Made by a program: the position numbers and the translations under genes. The notes beneath the pieces are model-generated. The model saw only the letters and a list, made by a program, of their open reading frames with translations, searched no databases and had not been told where the DNA came from. From a virus, in the IMG/VR virus record IMGVR_UViG_3300049729_000226, positions 47,692 to 111,691 of that record: 64,000 nucleotides of DNA; one strand, given 5' to 3'. Positions 51,449 to 58,475 of this stretch are shown here, in pieces. Position 1 is the stretch's first letter, and each line of letters opens with the position of its first letter.

Positions 51449-52144
51449 CTAACCACCAGTACAAAAAGGACAGATGGGACTTGTAAGGTTGCGATTAACG
51501 TGCCATCGAAGATGTGCCAACTTCTGTATCTGACCTGTTGCTGACGCTAGTTTTCCAGATTTGGAAGCGGCATATCGCTGATGTTCCGTCGTTCTTAGTG
51601 AGGAGAGTTGTCCATTTTGCACTGCTTTTTGACCGGATTTCTTTCCGTTTTTACGAGCTCTACCACTACGAACGTGATCTTTTCCAGCGGCTATTCCTGC
51701 CTTAACCTGATGCTCGTGAGTTCTTAGCCTTGCCAGGAGTCCAGATTCCACAGCGGCCTTCCCCAGCAATCTAGCATGTTCGATCTGACGTTTTCTTCCA
51801 TGCTCATACATTAGAGAGTAGTTTTCCAGTTCTTGCTCAGTTAGGTGGGAAACCCAAACTTTGCGACTAAAATTACTCATCATAAATAGAACTCTTTGAA
51901 AAGGAACATATTTTGGAGCACAGCTTGATAGAAAGTAATGAGCCTTGAAATGATTGGCCGGTGCCAGGCATATCCTGTTGTTTGGGTCATTTCTGTACTG
52001 AGGAAATTCATTCTTAGGCAGAATGTGATGAAACTCTCCAGTGTCGGCTGTACAGAGGGATTCTAAAAAAGTGAAATACGATGAAAAATCACTCTCTGAT
52101 AACCGATTAGACAAAGACTTTCGTAGATAATCAAGTATTATCAC
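51449..52144 (-). CDS. HNH homing endonuclease with tandem DNA-binding repeats
   Basis: The frame is open from ATG 52201, but that would overlap the divergent SLOG-like gene. GTG at 52144 gives 231 residues and places the HNH core at the same distance as in the sister proteins. The core reads GEFHHILPKNEFPQY, then NRICLAPANHFKAHYFL. About 90 residues of three degenerate repeats (SGLLARLRTHEHQ, NGQLSSLRTTEHQ and similar) follow, then HVNR...CPFC. No Shine-Dalgarno is visible for either start. It is inserted between the small gene at 51195 and the accessory cluster. Confidence 0.75.
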   Translation of the reverse strand: MIILDYLRKSLSNRLSESDFSSYFTFLESLCTADTGEFHHILPKNEFPQYRNDPNNRICLAPANHFKAHYFLSSCAPKYVPFQRVLFMMSNFSRKVWVSHLTEQELENYSLMYEHGRKRQIEHARLLGKAAVESGLLARLRTHEHQVKAGIAAGKDHVRSGRARKNGKKSGQKAVQNGQLSSLRTTEHQRYAASKSGKLASATGQIQKLAHLRWHVNRNLTSPICPFCTGG

Positions 52145-52174
52145 AATAGGTAATACTGTTGTGAGGAGAATATC

Positions 52175-52624
52175 TTGCAAATTGGGTTCACCGGCACGCA
52201 TCGCGGAATGACAGATTCACAGAAGACAGCAATAAAAAGTCTTCTCACGAAGCTGTATGCGGCGAGCTACGTCATTGATCGCGAGCACAATTTCCGCCAC
52301 GGTCAATGCGTTGGTGCCGATGTTCAGTCAGCCGCTATGGCGAAGGAAATCGGATTCCGTGTAATTGCATTTCCCGGATATCCTCCCGATAACCCGACCA
52401 ACATGTCCAATCGGGGAGGGTTCGATGGCAACGATGAGGTCATGCCAGAAGGTGCTTTCCTAGAACGCGATCATCTCATCGTAGACGCTTCCACCACCAT
52501 GATTGCCACCCCGGCTCAACAGCATGAAGTCCTGAGATCTGGAACTTGGGCCACTGTTCGCTATGCTCGTAAGAAGGGCAAAATTGTGATCATCGTTGCT
52601 CCGGATGGAGAGATGTCTGTATGA
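52175..52624 (+). CDS. SLOG-like nucleotide-binding Rossmann protein
   Basis: 149 residues from TTG 52175 (GAGGAG upstream). The sequence has the SLOG/YpsA-like plan: GFTGTHRGMTDSQ at the start, HGQCVGADVQSAAMAKEIGFRVIAFPGYPPD in the middle, then RDHLIVDASTTMIATPAQQ and SGTWATVRYARKKGKIVIIV. SLOG domains bind nucleotide-derived signals, and in bacterial defence systems such as Thoeris they sense ADP-ribose-type messengers. Here no effector domain is attached. It starts a tight operon leading to a NADAR gene. Confidence 0.65.
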   Translation: MQIGFTGTHRGMTDSQKTAIKSLLTKLYAASYVIDREHNFRHGQCVGADVQSAAMAKEIGFRVIAFPGYPPDNPTNMSNRGGFDGNDEVMPEGAFLERDHLIVDASTTMIATPAQQHEVLRSGTWATVRYARKKGKIVIIVAPDGEMSV

Positions 52625-52806
52625 GGCGTCGTGCAGTGCACAACAAACCCTTTCTCTACTTTCGCAGTGGATACTGGTATGTTCAGATCGGAAAGAGAAA
52701 CTGGACAGCGTGGAGATTTGACTGGGCTCTCCATCTGGTGAAGGAGTACTGGCGTCGTAAGAACCTGGAACAGTTGATGAGAGAACGAGGTCATGTTGAC
52801 GTATGA
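52621..52806 (+). CDS. Small basic aromatic protein, unknown
   Basis: 61 residues sharing ATGA with the previous gene and TGA/ATG overlap with the next. Sequence is Trp/Tyr/Arg-rich (FRSGYWYVQIGKRNWTAWRFDWALHLVKEYW). No family is known. The order and coupling make it likely to be real. Confidence 0.5.
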   Translation: MRRRAVHNKPFLYFRSGYWYVQIGKRNWTAWRFDWALHLVKEYWRRKNLEQLMRERGHVDV

Positions 52807-52979
52807 AGTACCCAGTCTGCGCGGCCTGCAAGGGAAAGGGAGAAGTTCCTTGGAGCAGTCGATATGCCGCTGACGCCAACGGGGAATTCTCCATGTCTGG
52901 CGAGATCAGAGAAGAGAAGACCTCTGTGTGTAAAGTGTGCCATGGAACAGGAAATGGGAAACTGAATGAGAATCACTGA
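52803..52979 (+). CDS. Tiny DnaJ-type zinc-finger protein
   Basis: 58 residues, missing from length-filtered ORF lists. Two CxxCxGxG-type units (CAACKGKGEV and CKVCHGTGNG) separated by ~36 residues give a DnaJ-like zinc centre. Starts by TATGA overlap with the previous stop and overlaps the NADAR start by 14 bases. Possible chaperone or nucleic-acid binding role; not testable here. Confidence 0.55.
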   Translation: MKYPVCAACKGKGEVPWSSRYAADANGEFSMSGEIREEKTSVCKVCHGTGNGKLNENH

Positions 52980-53511
52980 GAAGTACACTTTCTTCTATGG
53001 CACCAACGACATCTACTCCAACTTCCACCCGGCTCCCTTTGTTACCGATGTGATCGAGCTTGGTCTGATCAAGCAGTCATTCCCCGATTCCGAGCATTAC
53101 TTCATGCTCTGCAAGGCTCTCTACTTTCATGATCTTCGGACTGCCAAGCGAATCATCACTGCTGAGACTCCAGCCATCGCCAAGGCCCTGGGTCGTGTGG
53201 TGACCAACTTCAACAAAGAAGTTTGGGATGCTGCTTCCCGGGAGTGGATGGACCTGGCTTGCTATTTCAAGTTCAGTCAGAATCCGGAACTCCTCAAGCA
53301 GCTACTGTCCACCAAAGGGACCATCTTGGTAGAAGCCTCACCCACGGACACTCTTTGGGGAGTGGGCATGAATTACTACGATGATCGGATCCTTGACCCG
53401 GCGAATTGGCGCGGCAAGAACTGGTTGGGAGAGGTCCTTACGGCTCTTCGTGATCGCTATCTATCTGGATTATTGAACACAAAATACCCGATCCCCTCTA
53501 GTTCGACGTAG
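52966..53511 (+). CDS. NADAR/YbiA-like ADP-ribose-processing protein
   Basis: 181 residues. It follows the NADAR (DUF1768) plan: FFYGTNDIYSNFHPAPF, SEHYFMLCKALYF, LGRVVTNFNKEVWDA, YFKFSQNPELLKQLL, LVEASPTDTLWGVGM, NWLGEVLTALRDRY. NADAR proteins include N-glycosidases and, in toxin-antitoxin and defence settings, enzymes that remove ADP-ribose from guanine. In a phage it could counter host ADP-ribosylation or remodel NAD-derived metabolites. The gene lies 13 bases before the hydrolase-like gene. Catalytic residues were not checked against a structure. Confidence 0.75.
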   Translation: MRITEKYTFFYGTNDIYSNFHPAPFVTDVIELGLIKQSFPDSEHYFMLCKALYFHDLRTAKRIITAETPAIAKALGRVVTNFNKEVWDAASREWMDLACYFKFSQNPELLKQLLSTKGTILVEASPTDTLWGVGMNYYDDRILDPANWRGKNWLGEVLTALRDRYLSGLLNTKYPIPSSST

Positions 53512-53524
53512 AGGGATCTTAGAT

Positions 53525-54085
53525 ATGAGTTCTAGATTTCAAAACGTGTACATATTCCATGGTCAGGGAGAGACTCCTGAGGGAAATCCCCTGACATTGG
53601 AAGAAATGCTCCGGGCGAGATTCCCAGGTGTGAACTACATTCGACCACTGTTGCGTCATCGAAATCCATCGGTCACCGCCAAGGATTCATTTAGGGCAGC
53701 ATCCCGCAAGACTTTCATGATTGAGCCCAAATCTTTGATCATCGGATTTGGTATGGGTGGCTTGATCGCCGCCGCGCTCCAGGAAAGATTTCCTCTTCAC
53801 GAACTATCCGTCTTCGCAATTTCATCTCCCACCAACATGCCAACTCTGACCCTCAACAAGAGGATCGAGGATTGCCGTGTCGCATTATACTCTCACTTGG
53901 ACAAAGCAACAGAGAGTGCGACTGCCGGCTGGCCTGATCTCACAAACCAAGCCTACGACGTGTCTTGGATGATGTCAGCAACACATCAGAAGTACAGCGT
54001 TGCCACTGTCGTCTCAGCTTTCATGATCGATGAGTACATCGCCATAGCAGTGAAGAACGTGTTTGGAGATGACGATGCCGATTGA
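53525..54085 (+). CDS. Alpha/beta-hydrolase-like protein lacking the nucleophile serine
   Basis: 186 residues. Starts VYIFHGQGETPEG, an HG-type oxyanion start; a strand then leads to LIIGFGMGGLIAA where hydrolases have GxSxG, so the elbow serine is replaced by glycine. Late segments (VALYSHLDKATE) give no clear acid or histidine. It is probably a binding or scaffold pseudoenzyme, or a different fold with the same outline. It overlaps the next gene by 11 bases. Confidence 0.55.
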   Translation: MSSRFQNVYIFHGQGETPEGNPLTLEEMLRARFPGVNYIRPLLRHRNPSVTAKDSFRAASRKTFMIEPKSLIIGFGMGGLIAAALQERFPLHELSVFAISSPTNMPTLTLNKRIEDCRVALYSHLDKATESATAGWPDLTNQAYDVSWMMSATHQKYSVATVVSAFMIDEYIAIAVKNVFGDDDAD

Positions 54086-54632
54086 ACTTAAGACAGCAAT
54101 CATTGTTGACCCGATTGGCAGTTCACTTGGAGATAGAACTCCAGAGGATGAGATCAAGCAACACATCAAGGATTTCTCCGAACTGCTTTCTCCAGCCAAG
54201 TTGAAGGTCTATTCTCCTTGGTCGTGTTATCCAGAGGATCTGCAGCCGGGAACGGACCTGGTGCTTTTCGACTACGGCGGGATGATGCTCGGGAACTCAA
54301 TGGCAGAAAAGAACTCGTGGCATCTGGTCACCTATGCTGCAGATAATCCCAGTGCTCTCGTAGTCGTTGTCAGTTCGTTCACATGGACCAACGTGATGGC
54401 CTCCGAACTGGAAGCGCGGAAAATGCTCGAGGTGCACAACATCGTGCCACGTTACTGGGAGCCCAAACGTCGCTATGGAGATGTCTTTGGTGGCGAAAAG
54501 GAACCAGATGACTGGGATTGCATCCCACAGTGGTTCCGTGACATGCACAGCCTTCCAAGAATTGACCCTTATGCGGCAACTGTAACAAAGCTAGTCACAC
54601 CCAGTAAGATCAGGAGAACGAGGAAGAAATGA
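54075..54632 (+). CDS. Hypothetical protein, unknown
   Basis: 185 residues from ATG 54075 (TGGAG upstream); a TTG at 54063 is an alternative. Alpha/beta pattern: TAIIVDPIGSSLGDRTPEDEI, LVLFDYGGMMLGNSMAEKN, LVVVVSSFTW. It resembles a small Rossmann-like or receiver-like layout but no family is assigned. Sits in the same operon as NADAR and hydrolase-like genes. Confidence 0.5.
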   Translation: MPIELKTAIIVDPIGSSLGDRTPEDEIKQHIKDFSELLSPAKLKVYSPWSCYPEDLQPGTDLVLFDYGGMMLGNSMAEKNSWHLVTYAADNPSALVVVVSSFTWTNVMASELEARKMLEVHNIVPRYWEPKRRYGDVFGGEKEPDDWDCIPQWFRDMHSLPRIDPYAATVTKLVTPSKIRRTRKK

Positions 54633-54859
54633 CTCTCAAGATCCCGAGAACGGGAGACGTTGTGTTCCGCATGCTCGCCGGGGAGATTGAACTGCCCCTG
54701 GTTGTCCACGTTGTTCGTGATGGCAAAGTGATCTGCGGTTCCTGGGAATTTGATCTCGCCACTGGTGCTGAGATCGATGACATGTTGGACTGGGGTCCTC
54801 CGCCCATGCAGACCGGGAGTTTCCTCCGGTTGAAAAACGGAGAAATCGAAGTTAGGTAG
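54629..54859 (+). CDS. Small beta-rich hypothetical protein
   Basis: 76 residues, sharing ATGA with the previous gene. It reads as a short beta-barrel-like domain (GDVVFRMLAGEIELPLVVHVVRDGKV, GSWEFDLATG). Function unknown. Confidence 0.55.
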   Translation: MTLKIPRTGDVVFRMLAGEIELPLVVHVVRDGKVICGSWEFDLATGAEIDDMLDWGPPPMQTGSFLRLKNGEIEVR

Positions 54860-54871
54860 AAGGAGAACCAA

Positions 54872-55357
54872 ATGGCAAAAGACAAGGAAAACAAGGATTC
54901 AAATACTCGGCGGTGTTGTGCAACTGTCGCTGCGGCTCACTATCTGCACGGTCGGTTGGAACAGCAGATCGAGAGCTTTGCTTCACAGTACGATCTTCCC
55001 TCTGATGAACTCGTTTCCAGAGTGGGACTGTTGCTGGCCGGTGATTTCTTGGCAGAGCACACGGTTGCCCTCCATCGGGTGGATCTGGAAGAGGAACTTC
55101 AACAGAAGGCGGCAGAGGCTTTCCAGGAATTCTTCCAGTCGCAGCATGCTGCGAAGAAGGTAGCCAAGAAGGCGGCCAAGAAGGAAGAGAAGGCAGCCAA
55201 GAAGCCTCATCTCGTCGCCAAGACCAAGGCAAGCTCCAGCGCTGGCAACAAGGACTACTGGGCCAAGTTGTCTCCCTTGCAGCGCAAGCGCGAAGTGGCT
55301 CGCCGCAAGAAGGTCTCGGTGGCCAAGAAGGCAGCGGCGGTCAAGGCAGCAGCCTAG
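54872..55357 (+). CDS. Histone-H1-like Lys/Ala-rich protein
   Basis: 161 residues. The N-terminal ~90 residues form a helical head (HYLHGRLEQQIESFASQYDLPSDELVSRVGLLL). The rest is a Lys/Ala tail with repeated AKK units, the composition of H1-type and nucleoid-associated tails that bind DNA non-specifically. It may condense or coat phage DNA. The ATG has AGGAGAA upstream. A hairpin follows the stop. Confidence 0.65.
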   Translation: MAKDKENKDSNTRRCCATVAAAHYLHGRLEQQIESFASQYDLPSDELVSRVGLLLAGDFLAEHTVALHRVDLEEELQQKAAEAFQEFFQSQHAAKKVAKKAAKKEEKAAKKPHLVAKTKASSSAGNKDYWAKLSPLQRKREVARRKKVSVAKKAAAVKAAA

Positions 55358-55374
55358 TTCCTGTTCGTTCGATA

Positions 55375-55399
55375 GGCTGAGTGCGAAGTGTGCTCAGCC
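55375..55399 (+). terminator. Hairpin after the H1-like gene
   Basis: GGCTGAG (55375-55381) pairs with CTCAGCC (55393-55399) around an 11-base loop. No U tract follows, so termination strength is doubtful. Confidence 0.4.
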
Positions 55400-55420
55400 G
55401 TCGACACCAGAAAGGATCCT

Positions 55421-55645
55421 GTGATTACAGTAACTCCAAGTCAAAGTTCAACTCCACCCGATGAACAATGGGCTCAGGAAGTCTGTCTTATGGGTCGAGG
55501 ATCCAGCTGTTGCAGTTTTCTTGGCAACAATGGTCACTGGGCATGCATGAAGAAGACAGAACTCGCCTTTTCCATAAATGAACGTCGTAGACTCCATACG
55601 ATTGGCGCCATGGGCGACAACTGTGAAGGAAGATCCTTAGAGTAA
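55421..55645 (+). CDS. Small Cys-rich conserved-looking protein, unknown
   Basis: 74 residues from GTG 55421 (AAGGA upstream); the frame extends to 55388 inside the hairpin. The pattern CLMGRGSSCCSFLGNNGHWACMKK with a final GDNCEG is reminiscent of actinophage small Cys proteins. The stop abuts, without a spacer, the stop of the minus-strand gene at 55646, so transcription must end or interfere here. Confidence 0.5.
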   Translation: MITVTPSQSSTPPDEQWAQEVCLMGRGSSCCSFLGNNGHWACMKKTELAFSINERRRLHTIGAMGDNCEGRSLE

Positions 55646-57115
55646 TCAGTTCGGCTTCTTCTCCTGCTTGAACTCATGTTCAAACATCTCTTTGGAGATA
55701 TCAGCGTCGAGCTGATTGGCTCCTCTCTGAATTGTGGGAAGTAGTGCTTTGAACTCTGGGTCAGTGATCACAGCCTGATTCTTTTCCTCGACCGTCTCTT
55801 CAATCGAAGACAGATGGTCTTCGGGGATATACTGCTCACACTCCTGCAGAATCTTCGTGAAGTCATCCATGTCCATGGGATAGTCCGGCTCGGCAAAGAT
55901 AGGCTTCAACCTATCCACAATCGGCTGCCACCCTTCCCGCTCAGCATCGGTGTAGAGCAAGTAGAGCGATTGCTTGAGAGGGTTGTGGAGGATCTCATTG
56001 ATGAGCACCTGCTCCGCTGTCAGCTCGATCTCTACCTCTGGGTCAGTGTATCTCGTGATGGGTTGAACCCTGCCGGCCTTAAGATCCTTGCAGTGATTCG
56101 ATGATTCCAACTCCAACTTACGCAGTTGTTGACCCTGTCTTATTTCAAAATTCTCAGAGGCACAGTTGATCAGGTATCCGTTGATCTTCAGACAGAGATC
56201 CATCACGTCATCTGGCCAGCTGCTGGAGTAGATGAGTTGTAAGAGACCGTCCATCTCAAGATCAGTCAGCTTGACGTTCTTGCCCAGATTGATGTTGGCG
56301 AATCTGAGAGATTCGCGAATTGCAGGAGTGTCAAGAATCTTGGCCGCCGTGCAGCGCAGCGTGGCTCTCTGACTGAGAGCCTTCTCGAGTAGATCAATTT
56401 CCAACCAGACCTGCTTGGTCTCAGGGTCCTGACGCTGGGCATCTTCCACCACATCCCCGGTATCCAGCAGCACCCACTCCTGAACATTGGCCACAGTTGA
56501 GTAGTCATAGACCAGGCCCACAAGATCGGCTTTCATTGCCTTGAACAGAATGTTTGCCAGGAGATTGGGAGAGAACGGACCCTCCTTGGGCTTATTCATG
56601 TTCTCCGGAATCCAGTAGTTGGGACACTCCTGCCTGATGAGGTCCCAGATATACTCGTCCGACTGCTTGTACAGATCCCGGGGATGAACAAACTTGTCCT
56701 GGGTGTTGCTGGTGGCCTTCTGAAGAACCTCTCCGAAGTGACGTCCCTCTGCGATCATCTCGCTGTACTGCTCAAGATCCGCAATGGTTGACTCAGCCAC
56801 CCCGGTGTCGCTGATGTACTGCTTGCCCAGACGAGTGTCTCCGCCGAACAAAGCCCTGCGATGGGAGACAAAAGCAAGTTCGACTTGTAGGAATCTGGGA
56901 TCATGAACCATATTCCAAGACGGTCCCAGGGTCTCACAATATCCCTTCTCCCCGAAGACGATGCCGTGAATGATCTTGGCATATTCGAACTCTTCCTTGG
57001 CGACTACCTCATCCTCATGGAAAAGATATACACGTTTTCCATCATCCAAGAGACCCAGCAAGTTCCGAACTAATCTGTCCACAAAAGATACCGTCCTAAC
57101 TTTGTTTGACTTCAA
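55646..57115 (-). CDS. Hypothetical 489-residue protein, unknown
   Basis: Long minus-strand frame from TTG 57115 (AGGA four bases upstream). Mostly alpha/beta with FLQVELAFVSHRRALFGGDTR, a middle TKQVWLEIDLLEKALSQ region and an acidic helical end (EEKNQAVITDPEFKALLPT). No recognised domain, signal or membrane segment. I considered a portal role from size but see no supporting motif. Its 74-base divergent gap to the structural operon at 57190 should contain promoters for both sides. Confidence 0.55.
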   Translation of the reverse strand: MKSNKVRTVSFVDRLVRNLLGLLDDGKRVYLFHEDEVVAKEEFEYAKIIHGIVFGEKGYCETLGPSWNMVHDPRFLQVELAFVSHRRALFGGDTRLGKQYISDTGVAESTIADLEQYSEMIAEGRHFGEVLQKATSNTQDKFVHPRDLYKQSDEYIWDLIRQECPNYWIPENMNKPKEGPFSPNLLANILFKAMKADLVGLVYDYSTVANVQEWVLLDTGDVVEDAQRQDPETKQVWLEIDLLEKALSQRATLRCTAAKILDTPAIRESLRFANINLGKNVKLTDLEMDGLLQLIYSSSWPDDVMDLCLKINGYLINCASENFEIRQGQQLRKLELESSNHCKDLKAGRVQPITRYTDPEVEIELTAEQVLINEILHNPLKQSLYLLYTDAEREGWQPIVDRLKPIFAEPDYPMDMDDFTKILQECEQYIPEDHLSSIEETVEEKNQAVITDPEFKALLPTIQRGANQLDADISKEMFEHEFKQEKKPN

Positions 57116-57189
57116 GATCCTAGGCAGAACCTGCCTTCGGTTCTATTTCATGATACTCGCAAAATCCGCTTTCCAAAAGGAGATTGCCT

Positions 57190-57702
57190 ATGAATCTGGT
57201 TCACGTCAACACCTCAACCTTCATCTCACCCAGTTTGTTCGAGGATAAGAATGCATTCTATGGCAATAACTGGTACAAAGCCACCACCGTAAGCAATAGC
57301 AACTATTTTCTCCAGGGAACTACGGTGGCCAATACCACTAAGGTTTACTTTGGCTTGAGGAATCGTGTCAACAATGTTCCAACAATTGTATCAGGAGGCA
57401 ATCCTTGGAATTGCGTATTTGTAAACAGTAACTATGATGGCTGTGCTGTAGACTCAGCAGGAGTGCTTGATGTTACCGCTACAGTCTCTATTCCACGAGG
57501 AGCTACTTCGTTGGCGGTAGTGTTTCCGCGCACAATGGCAGCAGTACCAAATAACATAAATATCTCCAATCCTAATGCAACTTGGCAACCTTCCTTTTCG
57601 TACGGGAATGTAACAATCACTGGAATGACTATATATTTCAGTGTTGCTGCACCGTCTGCCCTTCATGTACTGTACGAGGCTGAAGTTTCACAGAACTCAT
57701 AA
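57190..57702 (+). CDS. Structural/fibre-associated protein, unknown
   Basis: 170 residues from ATG 57190 (AAGGAGA upstream). Beta-rich with many Asn/Ser/Thr/Val (GNNWYKATTVSNSNYFLQGTTVANTTK) and no signal peptide. It starts the fibre operon. The stop overlaps the next start (TAATG). Probably part of the tail-fibre attachment or fibre itself. Confidence 0.5.
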   Translation: MNLVHVNTSTFISPSLFEDKNAFYGNNWYKATTVSNSNYFLQGTTVANTTKVYFGLRNRVNNVPTIVSGGNPWNCVFVNSNYDGCAVDSAGVLDVTATVSIPRGATSLAVVFPRTMAAVPNNINISNPNATWQPSFSYGNVTITGMTIYFSVAAPSALHVLYEAEVSQNS

Positions 57703-57950
57703 TGACCCAAGACCAGCTTGCTCTCATCACGGCAAACACATTCCAGTGGCAGCAAGCTGTTGACTTCGTCCCGGATGGGTTGGCTCGGCAAATCGCCAGC
57801 GGTTACAGAAACATTCCAACTTGGGACTGTGAAAGAGTTCTGGACAGCCTGGTCGCTTTGGGAGTGCTTGAACAACAGGCCTGTGATCCTGGTACACCCT
57901 ACTGGATGAGATACTTTCGCTTGACTCAGAACTTTGCGTTCCCACTGTAG
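57702..57950 (+). CDS. Small protein of the fibre operon, unknown
   Basis: 82 residues, helical (FVPDGLARQIASGYRNIPTWDCERVLDSLVALGVLEQQ). The helix-turn-helix-like layout (ALGVLEQ) may be incidental. It could be a chaperone for fibre assembly, as often encoded beside fibre genes, but nothing shows it. Confidence 0.5.
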   Translation: MTQDQLALITANTFQWQQAVDFVPDGLARQIASGYRNIPTWDCERVLDSLVALGVLEQQACDPGTPYWMRYFRLTQNFAFPL

Positions 57951-57962
57951 GGGAAGCCACCT

Positions 57963-58475
57963 ATGAAGGTCTGTGTTTTCAACACCACGAACAACCTCAT
58001 TCAGCCGGTCGATATTGCGTCGAGTGGTCTCACTCTGGCCAATGTGGATGTAACTTCCTCTGTTGGAAATTTCACAGTGGCTCATGGTCTCATTCAAACC
58101 CCGTCAGCAGTTGTGCTTCAGATGACTTCTAGCGGAGATATTTGGTTTCAAGATACTCCATTCGATGCCACTTATCTCTATCTGGACGCTGCGGTTGCTG
58201 GTCTAACAGCGATCGCTGCTTGTTTCCTTGGTGGAGGATTACTAACAACCTCCGTTCTTCCATTCACTCAACTTCCAGCAGTAATCGCAGTTCCAGACGG
58301 GGGAACTTCCTACCTGCTACCCACCATTCCAGGCTATCCTGCTGCTTCGTTCTACTTCGTCAACGGCATCAAGAGGCAATATGGTGTTTACTACACCATC
58401 ACTGAGGGTTTGCTCACGATATTGGCCCCATACCCACCAGAAGCGGGAGACTCACATGAAATCTACTACACCTAG
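57963..58475 (+). CDS. Structural/fibre protein, unknown
   Basis: 170 residues, beta-rich, Thr/Ser/Val-heavy (SSVGNFTVAHGLIQTPSAVVLQM, LAAVAGLTAIAACFLGGG). The C-terminal YYTITEGLLTILAPYPPEAG resembles a short propeller or sandwich end. It is overlapped by the following secreted-adhesin gene by 20 bases. Possible fibre hinge or knob. Confidence 0.5.
   Translation: MKVCVFNTTNNLIQPVDIASSGLTLANVDVTSSVGNFTVAHGLIQTPSAVVLQMTSSGDIWFQDTPFDATYLYLDAAVAGLTAIAACFLGGGLLTTSVLPFTQLPAVIAVPDGGTSYLLPTIPGYPAASFYFVNGIKRQYGVYYTITEGLLTILAPYPPEAGDSHEIYYT

Noticed and set aside
55646-57115. Portal protein
   Set aside because: Size alone fits; orientation, position and sequence give no support.
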